Positions 1 through 12,203 of a stretch of 64,000 nt of DNA are shown piece after piece; position 1 is the first letter of the stretch, and each line of letters opens with the position of its first letter. The notes beneath the pieces are model-generated. The model was given only the letters and a program-made list of their open reading frames with translations. It was not told where the DNA came from and did no database searches. The stretch is from the NCBI GenBank assembly GCA_910574455.1, contig CAJSYZ010000006.1:2408156-2472155 (forward strand). The letters run 5' to 3'. A program made the translations under genes and the position numbers. Source of the DNA: Trichaptum fuscoviolaceum. Lineage: Eukaryota > Basidiomycota > Agaricomycetes > Hymenochaetales > Trichaptaceae.

Positions 1-150
1 ACAACCGGTATTTTCTGGGAATCTAATGATTAGATTGGCCCTCTTTGTCTCTAGTTCTTGCGGCGATCAGCTTTCCCCTTCAGACGTTGTATTTATTATT
101 TGGTGTTTGAGTCACAATCTATACAGTATTTAATACATTTTTTGATACAC

Positions 151-2185
151 CTATGCCTTGACCTTGATAAGTCCCGCCATCAAATCGAAGCTGTTGCCAT
201 CGGGCTGCAGGTCGATGAACTCACCGTGACCATGCTCCGGCATCGTGCGTAGGAGGCCGTGGTCAGGCGTGATGCCCACGATCCTAGCCCTCACCGGCGG
301 GTCGACGGTTGTGAGTGTCACAAATTGGTCTCTGATATAGCAGCATCAGAAGTAAACGAGCACCAGATAAATTGAAAGGGACTCACGAATGCAGCCACCT
401 CTGCAAGTACATGTCCAAGAGACCCGAGCTCTCAAAGTCGCCTTTATGTTCTAGGAATAGCGTCCAGAGACGGTCAAAGTGCACCATGATGATCGCGGCC
501 ATACGCTCCATCGACACCTCCGTGTTGGCGATTCCAGGGGGGACAAGCTGAGCGAGGGATGTGAGTGGGGAGGGGCTCAGGACATTGAGACCATGACCTG
601 TTAATATTGACAGATGTTCCATTGCGATGGGGAGAAGAGACACGTACCTATAACTACGTCCACATTGCCGCCCATGAAGCTCGTGTTCACAAGAATGCCC
701 CCAACCTTCTTCCACTCTCCCCCCAGTGTCATCGCATAAATATCGTTCGGCCACTTCACGCGGACGTTCCCTCCGAATCTCGCGCCCAGAACTGCGGGGT
801 CACGACATGCTTCGGCCACGGCTAGAGCGAATAAGTATTGGATGAAGACGAGTTTCGAGGGTGGGATAGTTGCAAGAGAAAGCCTAAGGTAAAGCGAGAA
901 TTGTAAGCACCCGGGCGGGGAAAGCCAAGTGTTGCTCCCTCGACCACGGCCAGCGATCTGATGCGTAGCAATCGAAACGACGGGAGAAGGAAGATAAGAC
1001 ATTAGTTTCGGGTTCCTGTCCGTCTTAGTTAATATATATCGTTCAAATAATAAAACATATAGCTCACTTGTCTAAGAGTGTCTGAGTGCTTGTCACGACT
1101 TCGCCATACATCAGCACCTCACCGATGCTTGTCGTCTTCCCCTGAAGCGACTCAAAGTACTTTGAAAAGGAGAACTCGCGAGTTAGCTCAGCAGGAGGGA
1201 GCGCAGCGTCCTGAAAGACTATGATATCACGAACAGACGAAGGAGCACCGTCTGAAGGAAGCACGCGATGAAGGTGGAAAGTATCAGCAGCGTCCTTCAG
1301 AACTATCGGTTCTGAATCCACTAGATCTGCAGTCAATCGGTCCAACATCGCCTTTACACTACTCGCTTTTGCTCTCGTAGAAGTCAGGTATTGTGGGAGG
1401 GGATTTATCGCCTTCAAGCTCATGCCAGGTAGAGTGAGGCCCAGCATAGTCAATGTATCTCGCATCAAAGCCCATCGTTTCTCCTCAAGCTCAGGCAGAC
1501 GTTGCAGAAGCTCTGGATGGCAGTTGGAGATGGCAGAGAGGGCTGGGTCGAGTGTCAAAGGGTACTCGGGATGGATTGCCCATAACGCTGCAAGGCCTTT
1601 GTCGACTGTGCATAAAACAGCTGCGGCCTTGTCTTCATTGACTGCATCGTCGTCAGCGTATTTCGCCAGAACTTTTGTTCCTTCTATTCGCTGCGCGTCG
1701 ACAAACTCGCCACCGCCATTATAGTACAAACCTTCCACCACAGCGTCTGAGGCCAATCGCACCTTCACTGCTCGCGCACCATGCTCGCTCTCGTACTCAA
1801 AGCCTGGATACACACACCCCCTGCCAACGCCCTTGAAGAAGCCCAAAGGTCTATTCCCTGACACCTCTTTGTCAGACCCAACCTCCCATTCAAGCCTCCT
1901 GCACGCATAGTATGCTCCAGCACAAATTCCCAAATACTTCCCTCCACCACGCACATACTCCACAATCCCCGCATTCGCCTTCTCCAACGCCTGAAGGTAT
2001 GGAACATCTCTACCGCCAGGAACTACGAGCAACGCGCAGTTGCTTCTCCATGGATCTGTAGACAGCGTTCTGGGGGAGATGGACTGGACAGTGTAATTCG
2101 GCAACAAGAGAGTGCGGAGGGTGCTGAGCGTGAATGAGAGCGATGTCTTGGAGACGCCCGGTCCATCGTAGACAAGGATATTCAT
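151..2185 (-). CDS. BPL1: Biotin--protein ligase (holocarboxylase synthetase)
   Basis: Attaches biotin, via biotinyl-AMP, to the acceptor lysine of carboxylases in the cytosol. I read four exons: 2185-1068, 1015-648, 597-387 and 331-151. All junctions are GT-AG and the CDS is 625 residues. Residues about 1-230 form the glutamine-amidotransferase-like N-terminal domain typical of fungal BPL1, with VVPGGRD and GICAGAYYA. The catalytic domain follows from about residue 370, with GRGRGSNTW (biotinyl-AMP binding loop), KWPND (catalytic lysine region) and VIGHGLNV. The C-terminal SH3-like domain ends in GEFIDLQPDGNSFDLMAGL. Length and domain order match the fungal family and no break is visible. 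The first ATG of the long exon is used because MNILVYDGPG is the usual start of the family. The stop lies only 150 bases from the window edge. Confidence 0.93.
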
Positions 2186-2582
2186 AGGATTGCGAAGACA
2201 CGGTGATTTGTGATGGTACGGAAAGAAGTGTGAATAGGACCTAATCGATTGTAGCGTGCATTCTCTACAGTTTGGCGCTCACTGGATATGTATGTTACGG
2301 AGACGATGATGGTGATCGAGAGTAAAGTACTGTCACTTTTTAGAAGGAGAATGTATTGAAACTGAACGTATTTGTAATTGAGGTCGTTCAAGCACCGCCG
2401 GAGAACACCGGAAGGAGTCCGGAAAATTTCGTAGCACTGACTGACTGCTCAGTTAATGTTTAAAATACTATAGTCGCACATGTTAGAGTAAGAGTACACA
2501 AAGATTAATGAAGGAGACCGAAGGTGTTAGTACAAAGAGCTACATATAACAACATAGTGCCCATTCGCATTATTATAGAGGG
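2186..2582. other. Intergenic, BPL1 promoter side
   Basis: No gene is seen in these 397 bases between the BPL1 start and the 3' end of the MYND gene, both on the minus strand. Short open frames here have no family features and are taken as chance. Confidence 0.6.
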
Positions 2583-4249
2583 TCAAGTTAACTTGAGAGA
2601 TATAATGTATGCCGCAGGTCTATTAGACAACCAGTTTAAATTGGCAACTTCAAAGCTCCTGCAAACTATATCCTTCGCATTCGAGTTAGACCACTTCCTG
2701 CGGCTAGTGTCCGCCAAGAACAACCGGAAGTCTGAGTTGACTTCATTGAACAGGTTCTCGAATGACTGACAGTACTGTTTAGCGACATCCAGACATTCTT
2801 TGTGTTTCCTCGGGTCCGGGATGGGCTGTCGGAGAACCTCCAATAGATTGTAGAGTACTTCGCACTCTAGAGGAATAGGAGAATTTTCAGAGGACGGATT
2901 GGTTGAAAGGCAGACGAACTGCCGGGCAGTGGCAGCGACTCGGATCGTGTCTCCAAGGTCCGGGACAAGGCGTGAAACCTCATCGAGATGCAGTACTTCG
3001 ATCTTAGGCGATTGCGCCCTGAAGTCAATGGAAAAGGAGATTTCGTGTGCTGGCACACTAGGAAACTTCTTGCGGGCCTGTGCGGAGATGAAAAGCATGT
3101 TCTTGATTATCGTTGCTTCGCACAGTACGGGGAGAAACATCGCGTCCCGAGAGCCCAAGATAAAGAGATCTTACTATAACATTTAGAGTTGTGTCTGATG
3201 TTGAAACAGGTATGAAGACCTACCGTCTTCCGTGTCTAATCTACTGCACTTCGCTTTATGATCACCGTGTTTCCATGCTCTTCTTTGGCAAGGGGGCGAG
3301 CAGTAAAATGAGCGCAAACACCCCGCGCATTTGAGCATGTTCCGTCGAAGGGCCTCCACGGTGCACTCGGCCTATCAAGTCAGAGTTACTTATGGTATAC
3401 AGAAGAAGATGGATAGTACTCACATTGGCGCACCGTGTGTGCACATTCCGAATCCGAGCCGAGATTAGCCCCAGAACCATGCACCTCTCAATAATGAGAT
3501 TGAAAAATGCGACCCACTTGTCCTTCAACGGGCCCGACTCTTGAGCGCGCATGGCTCTGTTCGCTTTGTGTCTTCCCCGAAAGGTAGAGATAGTTGATAC
3601 CACAGAATAATAGGACATGTACTCTGTTACAGTTCCGATTATCTCTTCGATAGCAATTTTCAGAGCTCCGACGATAGCTCCGAAGCCCTGGAGGCGCTTC
3701 AGAATCTCCGTTGCTTTCAGTAACACAGATAGGAAGCCGTTGTCAAAAGCCTCTACTACCCATGGCACGCTGACATTTGAGCACTGCATCGTCACGTGGA
3801 CAAGAACAAGACACATTCCACAGGTCCTAAGCCAATCTTTCTGACTCGATGTCGTCTCCAAACGGAGACCTAAAAGGCCGTCTATAAGGACGACGATCGT
3901 ACTGACAACTCTTCTTGTGAGGAAGAACCGCATCGTTTCGTCACTGACTCTCAGGAGCGATCTAACAATTTGGATAGTCGTTTGTATCGGAAATAGCTGA
4001 TCTTCTGATGCATCGAAGTCTTCGAGCTGTCTCAGAGCCGCATTTGGGAGACTGCTCATCCCCATGCTCATGTGAACGATGACCATTTCATTCAAAAGAA
4101 TTTGTTTCTGAAGTAGTGAGAAGTAGTAGAAAGGCCAAATAAGCACAACTTACTGAGTGGTCTTCAAAACCGCCTTGAAATGCTTCCAATAGCTGAGCCA
4201 AAAACTCGTCGCCATCAAGAGTTGCACTGCCAATTGTTGCGGAATTCAT
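2583..4249 (-). CDS. MYND-type zinc-finger protein, copy 1
   Basis: Protein with a MYND zinc finger, a module that usually binds proline-rich partner proteins; the function here is unknown. Four exons can be read: 4249-4154, 4107-3424, 3371-3224 and 3169-2583, giving 504 residues. The finger is carried by the 148-base third exon and reads KCAGC, then FYCSPPCQ, then AWKHGDHKAKC, which gives the full set of zinc ligands. The rest is a helical N-terminal region of about 270 residues and a C-terminal region of about 190 residues with no fold I can name. The gene at 23647 has the same exon lengths (96, about 684, 148, about 580) and intron phases, so they are paralogs. Both open with an M-N-S start and a conserved LDG(D/E)E motif. 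The copy appears intact. Confidence 0.75.
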
Positions 4250-4360
4250 AGTGATCGACCAGCGATACTAAATCAATGAATAGTTGAAGAAACAAAATGG
4301 GGGAAGTAAGGAGTGTGAGATGAGTGTGATGATGAAGGCCCCTCCACTCATTTTGCTTCC

Positions 4361-4390
4361 TTTTATGTTATGGGACGTCCACAATTGTGG
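4361..4390 (-). promoter_or_regulatory. Palindrome CCACAATTGTGG plus TATA-like box upstream of MYND copy 1
   Basis: CCACAATTGTGG at 4379-4390 is a perfect 12-base palindrome about 135 bases upstream of the start codon at 4249. On the gene strand it is followed by a TATA-like run at 4370-4361 (CATAAAA). The paralog at 23647 carries a near-identical palindrome followed by ATATAAAA at almost the same distance, which suggests a functional site. Confidence 0.45.
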
Positions 4391-6222
4391 TTGCATTCAA
4401 GTTCCCTAAACTCGCAGAATCAACAGAACCACATTAGCGAACCAGAATTTCATTGTGGTTCTTCGTGCATCATCAGTATTTGTCATGCATCTGGACTAGA
4501 TTTAATCATGAAGCCAATGCGGAGGCGATATGGGATTTTGCTCCAATTTTCGGTAGATAGTGTCAAGTGTTCATGTATACTACTTTATTGTGTCTCAAAA
4601 TGATAAATCTTAACAGTGGTGGCAGTTAAGGGCCGGTCAGAACTACTTCAAGTTGGATTACATTAGTACCAAACACCGGCAAACACTTTACTACTAAGTA
4701 CCACTAACGGAACCAATGCACGTGGATGGCGTACGCTTCGACTACATACAACAACCAGGACGAACTCGAGTCCAGGACAGCTCTTGTGTGAAGGAGCTTT
4801 CAATATATGTACTCGTACAAACTTTACACCTACACCTTTACTTTCAATGGCATATCCTCCACCCGTTCACGAAGAAAGTCGAAGCGTTTTGCTTTTTTTT
4901 TTTGGGGGGGGGGGGCGTAAAAGATGTAGATCTTAGGAAGCTACATTGTGCGTACGCTCTTAATTGCTATCTAAGCTTGAACTAATCCCACTGCCTTTCT
5001 GATAGAACACCGTTTAAAGGCCCAAGTGTTGCAGACGCCACGATCCTGTGCCTTATGATGTTTGAATGGTGCCGCTTGCAACATTTTATATCCCCCCTGT
5101 GGATAAGATAGACATCACAGCCTCGGCGCTTTGACCTCAAACGATTGCACTGCTTCTCGCATAGCCCTGTATGTGCACTGCTTCGTGGACTGCAGCTTTC
5201 CTAAGTACTCCAGGTGTTCTAGAGCAAGACAAATATACTATGGCCCTCAGGGGTACTATTGTATGCAGTTATGTGGATGACTCTTCCGTTCGTTCCTAGT
5301 CCTTTATAATAATGCGACTAACTTACGGTACCTCTTACATTCCAGTATTTTATTACAGGACTTCCCAGAGTAATGCGAAAATGGCTAAGGTCTAGGGAAA
5401 TAGAGACCATCCCGAGGTCCATCAGGCCATCATTAGTGCCTTGGCGCATCGCCGAGACTTTCTTCAAAGTTTCGCCATTTAGAACTCCGACACGTTCCAA
5501 AATAACCCGATCAGGATTTTGCATGATCCTCCCAATGGCATTCCTTTACCGCTCAGACGCAACATATCTCAAGCACAATTTCATTCTATGAGTCAGTCGG
5601 TGACTTCCTCTCTAACGTTAGCTTATGAGATTTTCCATTACTGTCAAGTGTCATCCAGAAACTCGGGACCAGGTTGCGCGGGCGGAAACTTTGACTTCTT
5701 GCTTTGGTCCTTTGAGTTTAGATCTCCCCCGATCGCTGACATCGCTACTATCGTCAAGAACTACCATTTAAAGTAGCATATGGTCTCTTATGGAGAGACC
5801 TGTGAGCTTTCCTACTTTTCCCTCGATTGTACGGCGCCTTTCTGCTACTGCTCATTGCAAGGTTCTGCCGTGTTTATGATTGCTCGTAAGGCGATGCATA
5901 CCTATGCGTGCCTCAGTCTTGATTGATTAGGTGCTGTCCGACGGTGCACCGTATATCGGTGCAAAAAGGCATAATCACGTCAGATACTAGGTAAGCGGAC
6001 CTGAAGCGCCAAGTAGCAACAAATGAACTTAAACTTACCCAGTCTACCTATAAAAACAGCAGACCAGTGTGCCATAATGGTACATCACAGACTTCTTACG
6101 TTCATCTGTTGTGGCTAAATCGCTAATTTTATTCGCTGATCAAGATTTATTCATGTCGAGTGAGTGACCTGTCGTTGTAGGAGACGGGAGAAAGCTGATC
6201 AGGGTCAACTACAGATACCGAA
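4391..6222. other. Long intergenic stretch with T11-G12 tract
   Basis: No gene can be supported here. The main oddity is a homopolymer junction at 4893-4915, eleven T followed by twelve G. An open frame on the minus strand at 5318-5524 (68 codons) reads like protein but has no recognisable family and no supporting exon structure, so it may be a relic exon. The last 150 bases serve as the upstream region of the membrane protein at 6223. Confidence 0.5.
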
Positions 6223-7881
6223 ATGGATCATATCCCTCTTCTACAAGTCGAACACGATCAGAACGGTGCTCACAGAGGCGAACAACGTCGAGGAGAGGGT
6301 AGCGGAGACGGACAATACAAAGGAGAGAACATCAAGGCACTTGTATCAGGACGTCATTGCTTCGGTCCCGGCTTCCAGATGGTTCTCCTGACCCTTCTCG
6401 GAGCGGGCGCAATGGTCTGCCACCACTTTTTCTGCACCTATCTCAATGGAAAGCCGGTGCTCTCGGACATTATTTTCAACTGGCGCGTGCCCGTTACAAG
6501 GCAGGTCCTGATAAGCGCGGCTGGGAACGCGATAGCAGCTGCCGGAAGCATAACACTCAGCGCAGCAATCGGAATCGCAGCCGTTCAAGTTCTGTGGTCG
6601 AACCTCGGACAGCGGAGTCACTCTATTCGACAAATACGAGCTATAATGGAATGTCGAACACGACCCTTTGCGCCTATTGCATGGCCTGCATGGAGTACCT
6701 CACGAAGGCTTACGCTACTGGCTGTCTTCACCACATTGATGACCTTAATCACCATCTTTGCTCCCAGCTCTCTTCGAACAGCACCAAGTCTTTCCGGACC
6801 AGAACCCTGCACAGTTAAGCAAGTCGATCTCACTGGCGATGGCTACGATATAGTTTACAGTCCGAACGGCGTTTATGGCACACTTTCGGACATGACCTCA
6901 CAACCACTCCGAAAGCTCGTAGCTCGCAATCTCATTGATGGGACCTACATCATACCCGAAAACCCTTGCTCCCAATCATGTTCATATACTGCAGAGCTCA
7001 ATGCTCCGGCCATGAACTGCACCGACTCGACCGAAAATTATCACTTTGAGGACATGACACATTACAACGGTCCAACCGATTTAGTAATTTGGAATTCGAC
7101 ACATGACATAAACACCTATGGCTCGACGATCAACCTGGCAACAATGAGCGGACCTGCAACTTCAAGTGGAAAAGCATTCATTTGCGAAGTTTACAACGCG
7201 ACTTACTCCTTGGATGTTTTACACAATGGGACTGCAATCTCCATAAACGTCTCCCGTATAGAATTTATACAACGACTCTCCGAATCCAACGTATCCTCAC
7301 CCGAGTACAAGGCTCTCCAATTCACAGCTCTCACCTTAGGTCAGATGCTTTATGGGTACGTGATGATAGACAAGGGCGCGATGGTACAGCTTATCCCCTT
7401 AAATGACACGTGGAACGTAATATCCAACAATTTCTTTATCCTTTATTCGAGTCTTGGCAAGCCAAATCCCACGGCGAACTCCTTGCCATGGCTGTGGCAT
7501 CCAGACCTCCCGACAGTTCTCTCGGAGCTTGCGACGAACATTAGCATCAGCTTATTGTCCAACCCACTGGGCATCCCAATGAAAGATGTGCAAACGATAT
7601 GTCGGTACCCCGGTTTCGCGTATGTCTATAATCCACTCCACCTCTTCCTCACCTACGGGATTGGGCTTGTCACTGCCATCTTCTGTCTTTTGTTGGGGTT
7701 CGTTTCTATTTATACCAATAAACGTCAAGAGACATTGCACTTCTCGCGTTTACTAGTTGCAATATTAACCCCGAAACTTAGCGAGGAGGTTTTGACTGAC
7801 GAGACCACGCTGATAACCGAAAATTATACTTCGGGTGATGCTATAACCTACTCTCAGTTCAAAATGCGCACTGGGGAATGA
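6223..7881 (+). CDS. Four-pass membrane protein of a fungal family, member 1
   Basis: Intronless 552-residue membrane protein with unknown function. After a polar N-terminus of about 45 residues come three hydrophobic segments: around 48-70 (with a GAGAMVCHHFFC motif), around 98-125 (SAAGNAIAAAG onward) and around 165-190. A conserved loop with HSIRQIRAIMECRTRPF lies between the second and third. A large, probably extracytoplasmic domain of about 270 residues follows, with many N-glycosylation sequons and paired cysteines such as NPCSQSCSY. The last membrane segment is around 480-505, after NISISLLSNPLGIP. The same plan is present in the genes at 50495 and 60058 and in a pseudogene at 25491. 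The GHH-F and Q--W motifs resemble proteins listed in fungi as 'formylmethionine deformylase-like', a name I do not regard as functional evidence. Confidence 0.8.
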   Translation: MDHIPLLQVEHDQNGAHRGEQRRGEGSGDGQYKGENIKALVSGRHCFGPGFQMVLLTLLGAGAMVCHHFFCTYLNGKPVLSDIIFNWRVPVTRQVLISAAGNAIAAAGSITLSAAIGIAAVQVLWSNLGQRSHSIRQIRAIMECRTRPFAPIAWPAWSTSRRLTLLAVFTTLMTLITIFAPSSLRTAPSLSGPEPCTVKQVDLTGDGYDIVYSPNGVYGTLSDMTSQPLRKLVARNLIDGTYIIPENPCSQSCSYTAELNAPAMNCTDSTENYHFEDMTHYNGPTDLVIWNSTHDINTYGSTINLATMSGPATSSGKAFICEVYNATYSLDVLHNGTAISINVSRIEFIQRLSESNVSSPEYKALQFTALTLGQMLYGYVMIDKGAMVQLIPLNDTWNVISNNFFILYSSLGKPNPTANSLPWLWHPDLPTVLSELATNISISLLSNPLGIPMKDVQTICRYPGFAYVYNPLHLFLTYGIGLVTAIFCLLLGFVSIYTNKRQETLHFSRLLVAILTPKLSEEVLTDETTLITENYTSGDAITYSQFKMRTGE

Positions 7882-8366
7882 TTTATGTGGTTTCTTTGGG
7901 GCATTTGTGTTGTTTATTTATTTCCTGGGACTGCTTAAGCGTTTATTGGGATGCTTTGATGTGTAGTTTACTATTCTAGTTCAGGGACCGTAATGTATGT
8001 ACATTGTATGTATGCATTCTTCAATACATGTTTATGCATGTAGCGCATTCCATGCTATAGTCTCTCGCCCTTAGAGGTATATTTTGTAAGAATACTTGCT
8101 CACATCAGGTGCTTCCACAAATTCCGTCATTTGCTTATGTCCATTACGAGGCCCGAAAATCAATTGATAATGTGTTGACGAACAGTCCTCAACGATAAAA
8201 TCGTCTATCCAACACAATCTCGGTAGTCAAACTTACAGAAGATTATTCCTAATTTAATCCTATTCTTTACGATACACAAGAGCCCAGTTCACTTACATTT
8301 GTGCAAGCAGTCGGTGGTAAGGCTATACAACGATAGTGTTCACATTATTTCATAGCATTTAAAAAG
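7882..8366. other. Convergent intergenic region
   Basis: These 485 bases lie between the 3' ends of the membrane protein gene (plus) and the recyclin gene (minus). They are AT-rich and probably hold both 3' untranslated regions; nothing else is seen. Confidence 0.6.
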
Positions 8367-11300
8367 TTAACTTATTATACAGTCTTCCTTAAAGCTCAGA
8401 TTGTACATCGCCTTGTCTACTGTCTTTTCAATTTTCTTCCAATCTGCACGGCGCTGAATAAACTCATAAATATCCTGGACGATGAGATGGGTTAGCAAGG
8501 GCCGCATGAAAGATGTTCAAGACGACTGCACACCTCAGGACGATAAGCACCGCCATAACGAGTCACGTCTCGGACGATCTGCGCAAGGTCCTTGGCATCC
8601 TCGACGACATATACGTGACCCAGCATCTTCAGGTTAGAGAAGTCTGCAGCGATAGAGGGCACCTTAAGCGAAGAGATGAAGGCATGGTAGGCATTCAGAT
8701 CGGCAATGACTTGGAATCCACCGTTCAGTGAGATGATCTGTCGCTTGATATGACGATGCAGGATTCTGGATATAGGATACGTCGAAGTCTATCAGATCAC
8801 CTATAGACGAAGCAAAATTTCATGAAGGCGATACTCACGCTAAAAGGCGAATTCCGACCTCTTGATAGAACACTTCCAAAACCTCTTTGCTCGTGCTGCC
8901 CTTGAGCAGCTTGCAATGCATATCGAGACAGGCGATAGCTTCTGTGCAACCTTTCGTAGAGCCCAAGTCTAAAGGTGCGTCTTCTGGAGGATAGTACTCT
9001 CGTGCTTTCGTCTGCGTCAGTATAATGTGTTCCACCTTGCGTATAGATGGTCAACTTCATGTGCAAAACGCCGAGTAAAGTACCGGGAGCTAACCTGGTT
9101 CATCAGCACTTCAGTACCAGCATTCATACCAGCCGCGACTGCATCGTCCAAGACATTCTCAAAACGCTTCTTCTCTCTGACCACAGCGTTCAAAAAGTCC
9201 GTCTTGTCGATGTGTGGGGCCTAATAGGTCGGGAATTTCCTTATTCAGTAATGTCTCTGAATATATATTGAAGTGCTACGGACCAGCTCCTTGTCGAAAT
9301 ACACCTGTACCATAGATTGTATGGTGTCACCAATGTGTACAAGTTCGAAGAACTGCATCAGCGGTGCAACACTCGTGGTTTCTTCGTGCTCTGCGGGCTT
9401 ATAAAGGCGCATCTGCTCGGTTGCCCTACAAAGTAATCGTCGTCAAGCATCTCAAAGTGACGCAGATGCTGGAACTTACCTCTCGAATCCAGGATGAACA
9501 TGCCTTTCCCCCATGGCCTGAAGAAGAAGGATGAAAATTTCCTCAATCGTATCTCGGACACGATGCCCGTATGTCCCCGGATATCCAGCAAAGGTCTCAA
9601 CACGTTTCAGAGCCTCACGATCGGCATGGATAAGCTCAAGAGCGATGTCGAGCGAAAGGTGCAGGTCCATCTGGTCGAAAGTCACATTCTTCGATATCGA
9701 TAGTGACGGAGAAGCAGACCGTGAATGAAGTGAAGTCGCGGCGGAAGATGTGGTAGGCACTTCTAATGTCGTGCGTGATACGGAAGAAAGGGACGCTATA
9801 ATCAGAAGGTGAGACCACCAATTTTGTCGAGAAGAGAAGAGAAACTTACATCTAGTCATAGAAGAAACTTCCTTCGCTTTTTCGGCGTCATCGTCCTCAT
9901 CCGCTCCGACCTCAAATATCATCTCCCCATCATCGCCAAATTTACGTGAATAACCCTGTCCCGCTCCACCATTCGAGTTTGTAAGGCCCGAACCGACCCA
10001 GCGTTGAGGGTTAAGCATTGCAATGCCTTGGACAGCAGCACTCCCGCCTGTCTGTAGCACGGCTCCAACAGCACCGACAGTCCTGGGAACGATCGTTACG
10101 GGCAAGAGAAGGACATCGGTGAAAGACGCGAGAACTGTACGCTTGACTTGCGCGGGATTGTGAGAGCCAAGGAATCGAGCTCCAGATGTCGGTGTTGTAG
10201 GACTGGTTGCACTTGCCTGTGCGCTAACCTTGAAAATTTCAGACTCAAAGTATTCATGTTGATATAACCTCATACCTTGCGCTCCCAACCTCTGTTGACC
10301 ATCTCAAGCGCTTGCTTCAGCGTTTCCACTTCTTCATCTAGATACTCGTCCATATTAGGCTCAAACATGCGATATCTGTAGCCCGTTAGACCCATGCTAT
10401 CCAGAAGAGAATATACACTGTCTCTTACACGACGTCTTCAGCCTGCGTTTTTGTCACGAAAACTTGATTCTTTTGGATTGCGTCGTCATTCAGTTGCACG
10501 AGTACATCTACCATCCGCCATGCCTCACGAAAGGTAGCTGCAGTCGCTTTCAGGAACGTTTCGTTCGAGATCTCTCGCGCTTTGGTTAAAAGAGGGGCGA
10601 TATATTCCCCAACCTACAAATGCATGAGATTGTGATTCCTAAGCATGAGAAATTACTCTCACCACTTCATTCGCCATTCGCTCAGCGAAAGAAAGGACAA
10701 CAAATGACGGTGCAGGAAAGACCCGAACTGCAATCGCACCATCGTTTCGCAGAGCGGAGAGTATATGCTCCATGAAGCTGTCCATGGCGTCGAAGTCCAA
10801 GGCATCTTCTTTCCTGCAGGACTAAGTTTTCGTTTATGTGTGATACAGTACAGACAACGTACGTGAAGTTGTCTAGCGGCTTCCAGTCTCCTTGCTCGTA
10901 GAAAATCTCCCTCTTCTCTCCCCATACGCGACCCAGTTCCCAGTCCGTGACAGGAAGCTCCTTCTGACTAAAGTGCCCATCCCAAACCTCCCAGCTTGCA
11001 GCGGCAGCCTCTCTCATGGCCTCCTCGTCATGCTTACCATCTGCAACGTCAAACGCGGACAGAAGATTTGCCTGAAATCGGTCTATAGCCGACCGTAGGG
11101 AAGAATGAAGGATGTTGTACTGCCGAACAGGTCGAACAAGAGGAGATAGATAGAGTGCAAGTGCATGTAGAATCTGAGATTGTTGCAAAAGGGACGGTGA
11201 AGGCGCTTGGAAGAGTGTCGATAGTATCAAATGAGGTGGCGATGAAAGACTGGGAAGTAGTGGCTTGAGAACGGAATGGACGCGAATGAACTTCTGCCTG

Positions 11301-11776
11301 AAGGATGGTTTGGACGACCCAGAAATTACGGCAGGATGGGATGAAAGCGAAATACCTTTGAACGTCCCAACCAGGTCTTGAGGAGTAGCTGACCCCGACG
11401 CAAAGTCTCCGAATTCATCGTCCACAATGTCAACTGCATTCGACGGAGGTACGATCCTCTCCTTCTGTCTCGCCTCCAGCACATCCAGGATACCGTCTAG
11501 TCCGTGCTCCTCCACACCCAATTGTTTCCATTTTTCCTCCCAGACACGCTCGTCGCGAGCTAGTTCGGCAAAGATGCGAGATGACCTGCTGTAGGATGGG
11601 ACATCCGGAATCTCCAAATACGCAAGGACAGCGATATGCAGCTCAGCTGGAAGTCGACCTATAAGATGCTGGGTTACTGGTATCTTCTGGCCTCTGCCCA
11701 GCAGCTTTGGTCCGGTGGATGCAGCAACAGCAGTTGCGTACAGCCGGACAGGCTCAAGGGTAGCAAACTTGTCCAT
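8367..11776 (-). CDS. RCY1: Recyclin-1-like F-box protein with Sec10-type domain
   Basis: Homolog of yeast Rcy1, an F-box protein needed to recycle membrane proteins from endosomes to the cell surface. An F-box lies at about residues 38-80 (LIGRLPAELHIAVLAYLEIP and ERVWEEKWKQL). The rest is the exocyst Sec10-related part, with CAAX-less C-terminal sequence including ALKRVETFAGYPGTYG, RVRDTIEEIFILLLQAMGER, MQFFELVHIGDTIQSMVQVY and VRDVTRYGGAYRP. The gene is split by many short introns; the clear ones are after DNFT, after ANEV, after SSMTR and after HPGFER. Each joins two conserved blocks in frame. I start at the ATG at 11776 because an upstream ATG at 11820 is closed by a stop after 14 codons. 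The protein is about 870 residues and looks intact, though exon edges toward the 3' end are approximate. Confidence 0.85.
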
Positions 11777-12203
11777 CAAGATTCAATAGGTCGTCGTACA
11801 AGTGACACGTTGTCAGACATCAGAATGCAAGGTAAGTGTTCACTGTGCTTCAAGTAGCAATTGCGATGGACAGCAATTTCGCAAAGCTATTATGGGTTGC
11901 GGCGACGTGAAGGTAAGTAAGTAGGTGATCACAGCGGGTCACAGAAATTATGGTACACGCTCTCATACATATCAACGCGGGTTATATAATTCGGTCCGCG
12001 ATAATAGAGATCACTACATTACATACACGCTCCATTTACACAGTGAGAGACTTTTGAAGTAACATGCAGTTTTGATTACTATTATATAGAGCTCGTAATG
12101 CACGATTTTGGAGATTAGTCGCAACCAACAGTCTCGATCAAATAGAAGGTAACATTACATCGCAGTTACAAATTCGAGCGAGGAAATATTTCAGACAATA
12201 AAA
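11777..12203. other. Intergenic region
   Basis: No gene is seen in these 427 AT-rich bases between the recyclin start and the Clf1 stop. It should hold the recyclin promoter and the Clf1 3' untranslated region. Confidence 0.6.

Noticed and set aside
58..252. Open frame on the plus strand
   Set aside because: It lies opposite the last exon of BPL1, whose protein matches the family, so this is a shadow.
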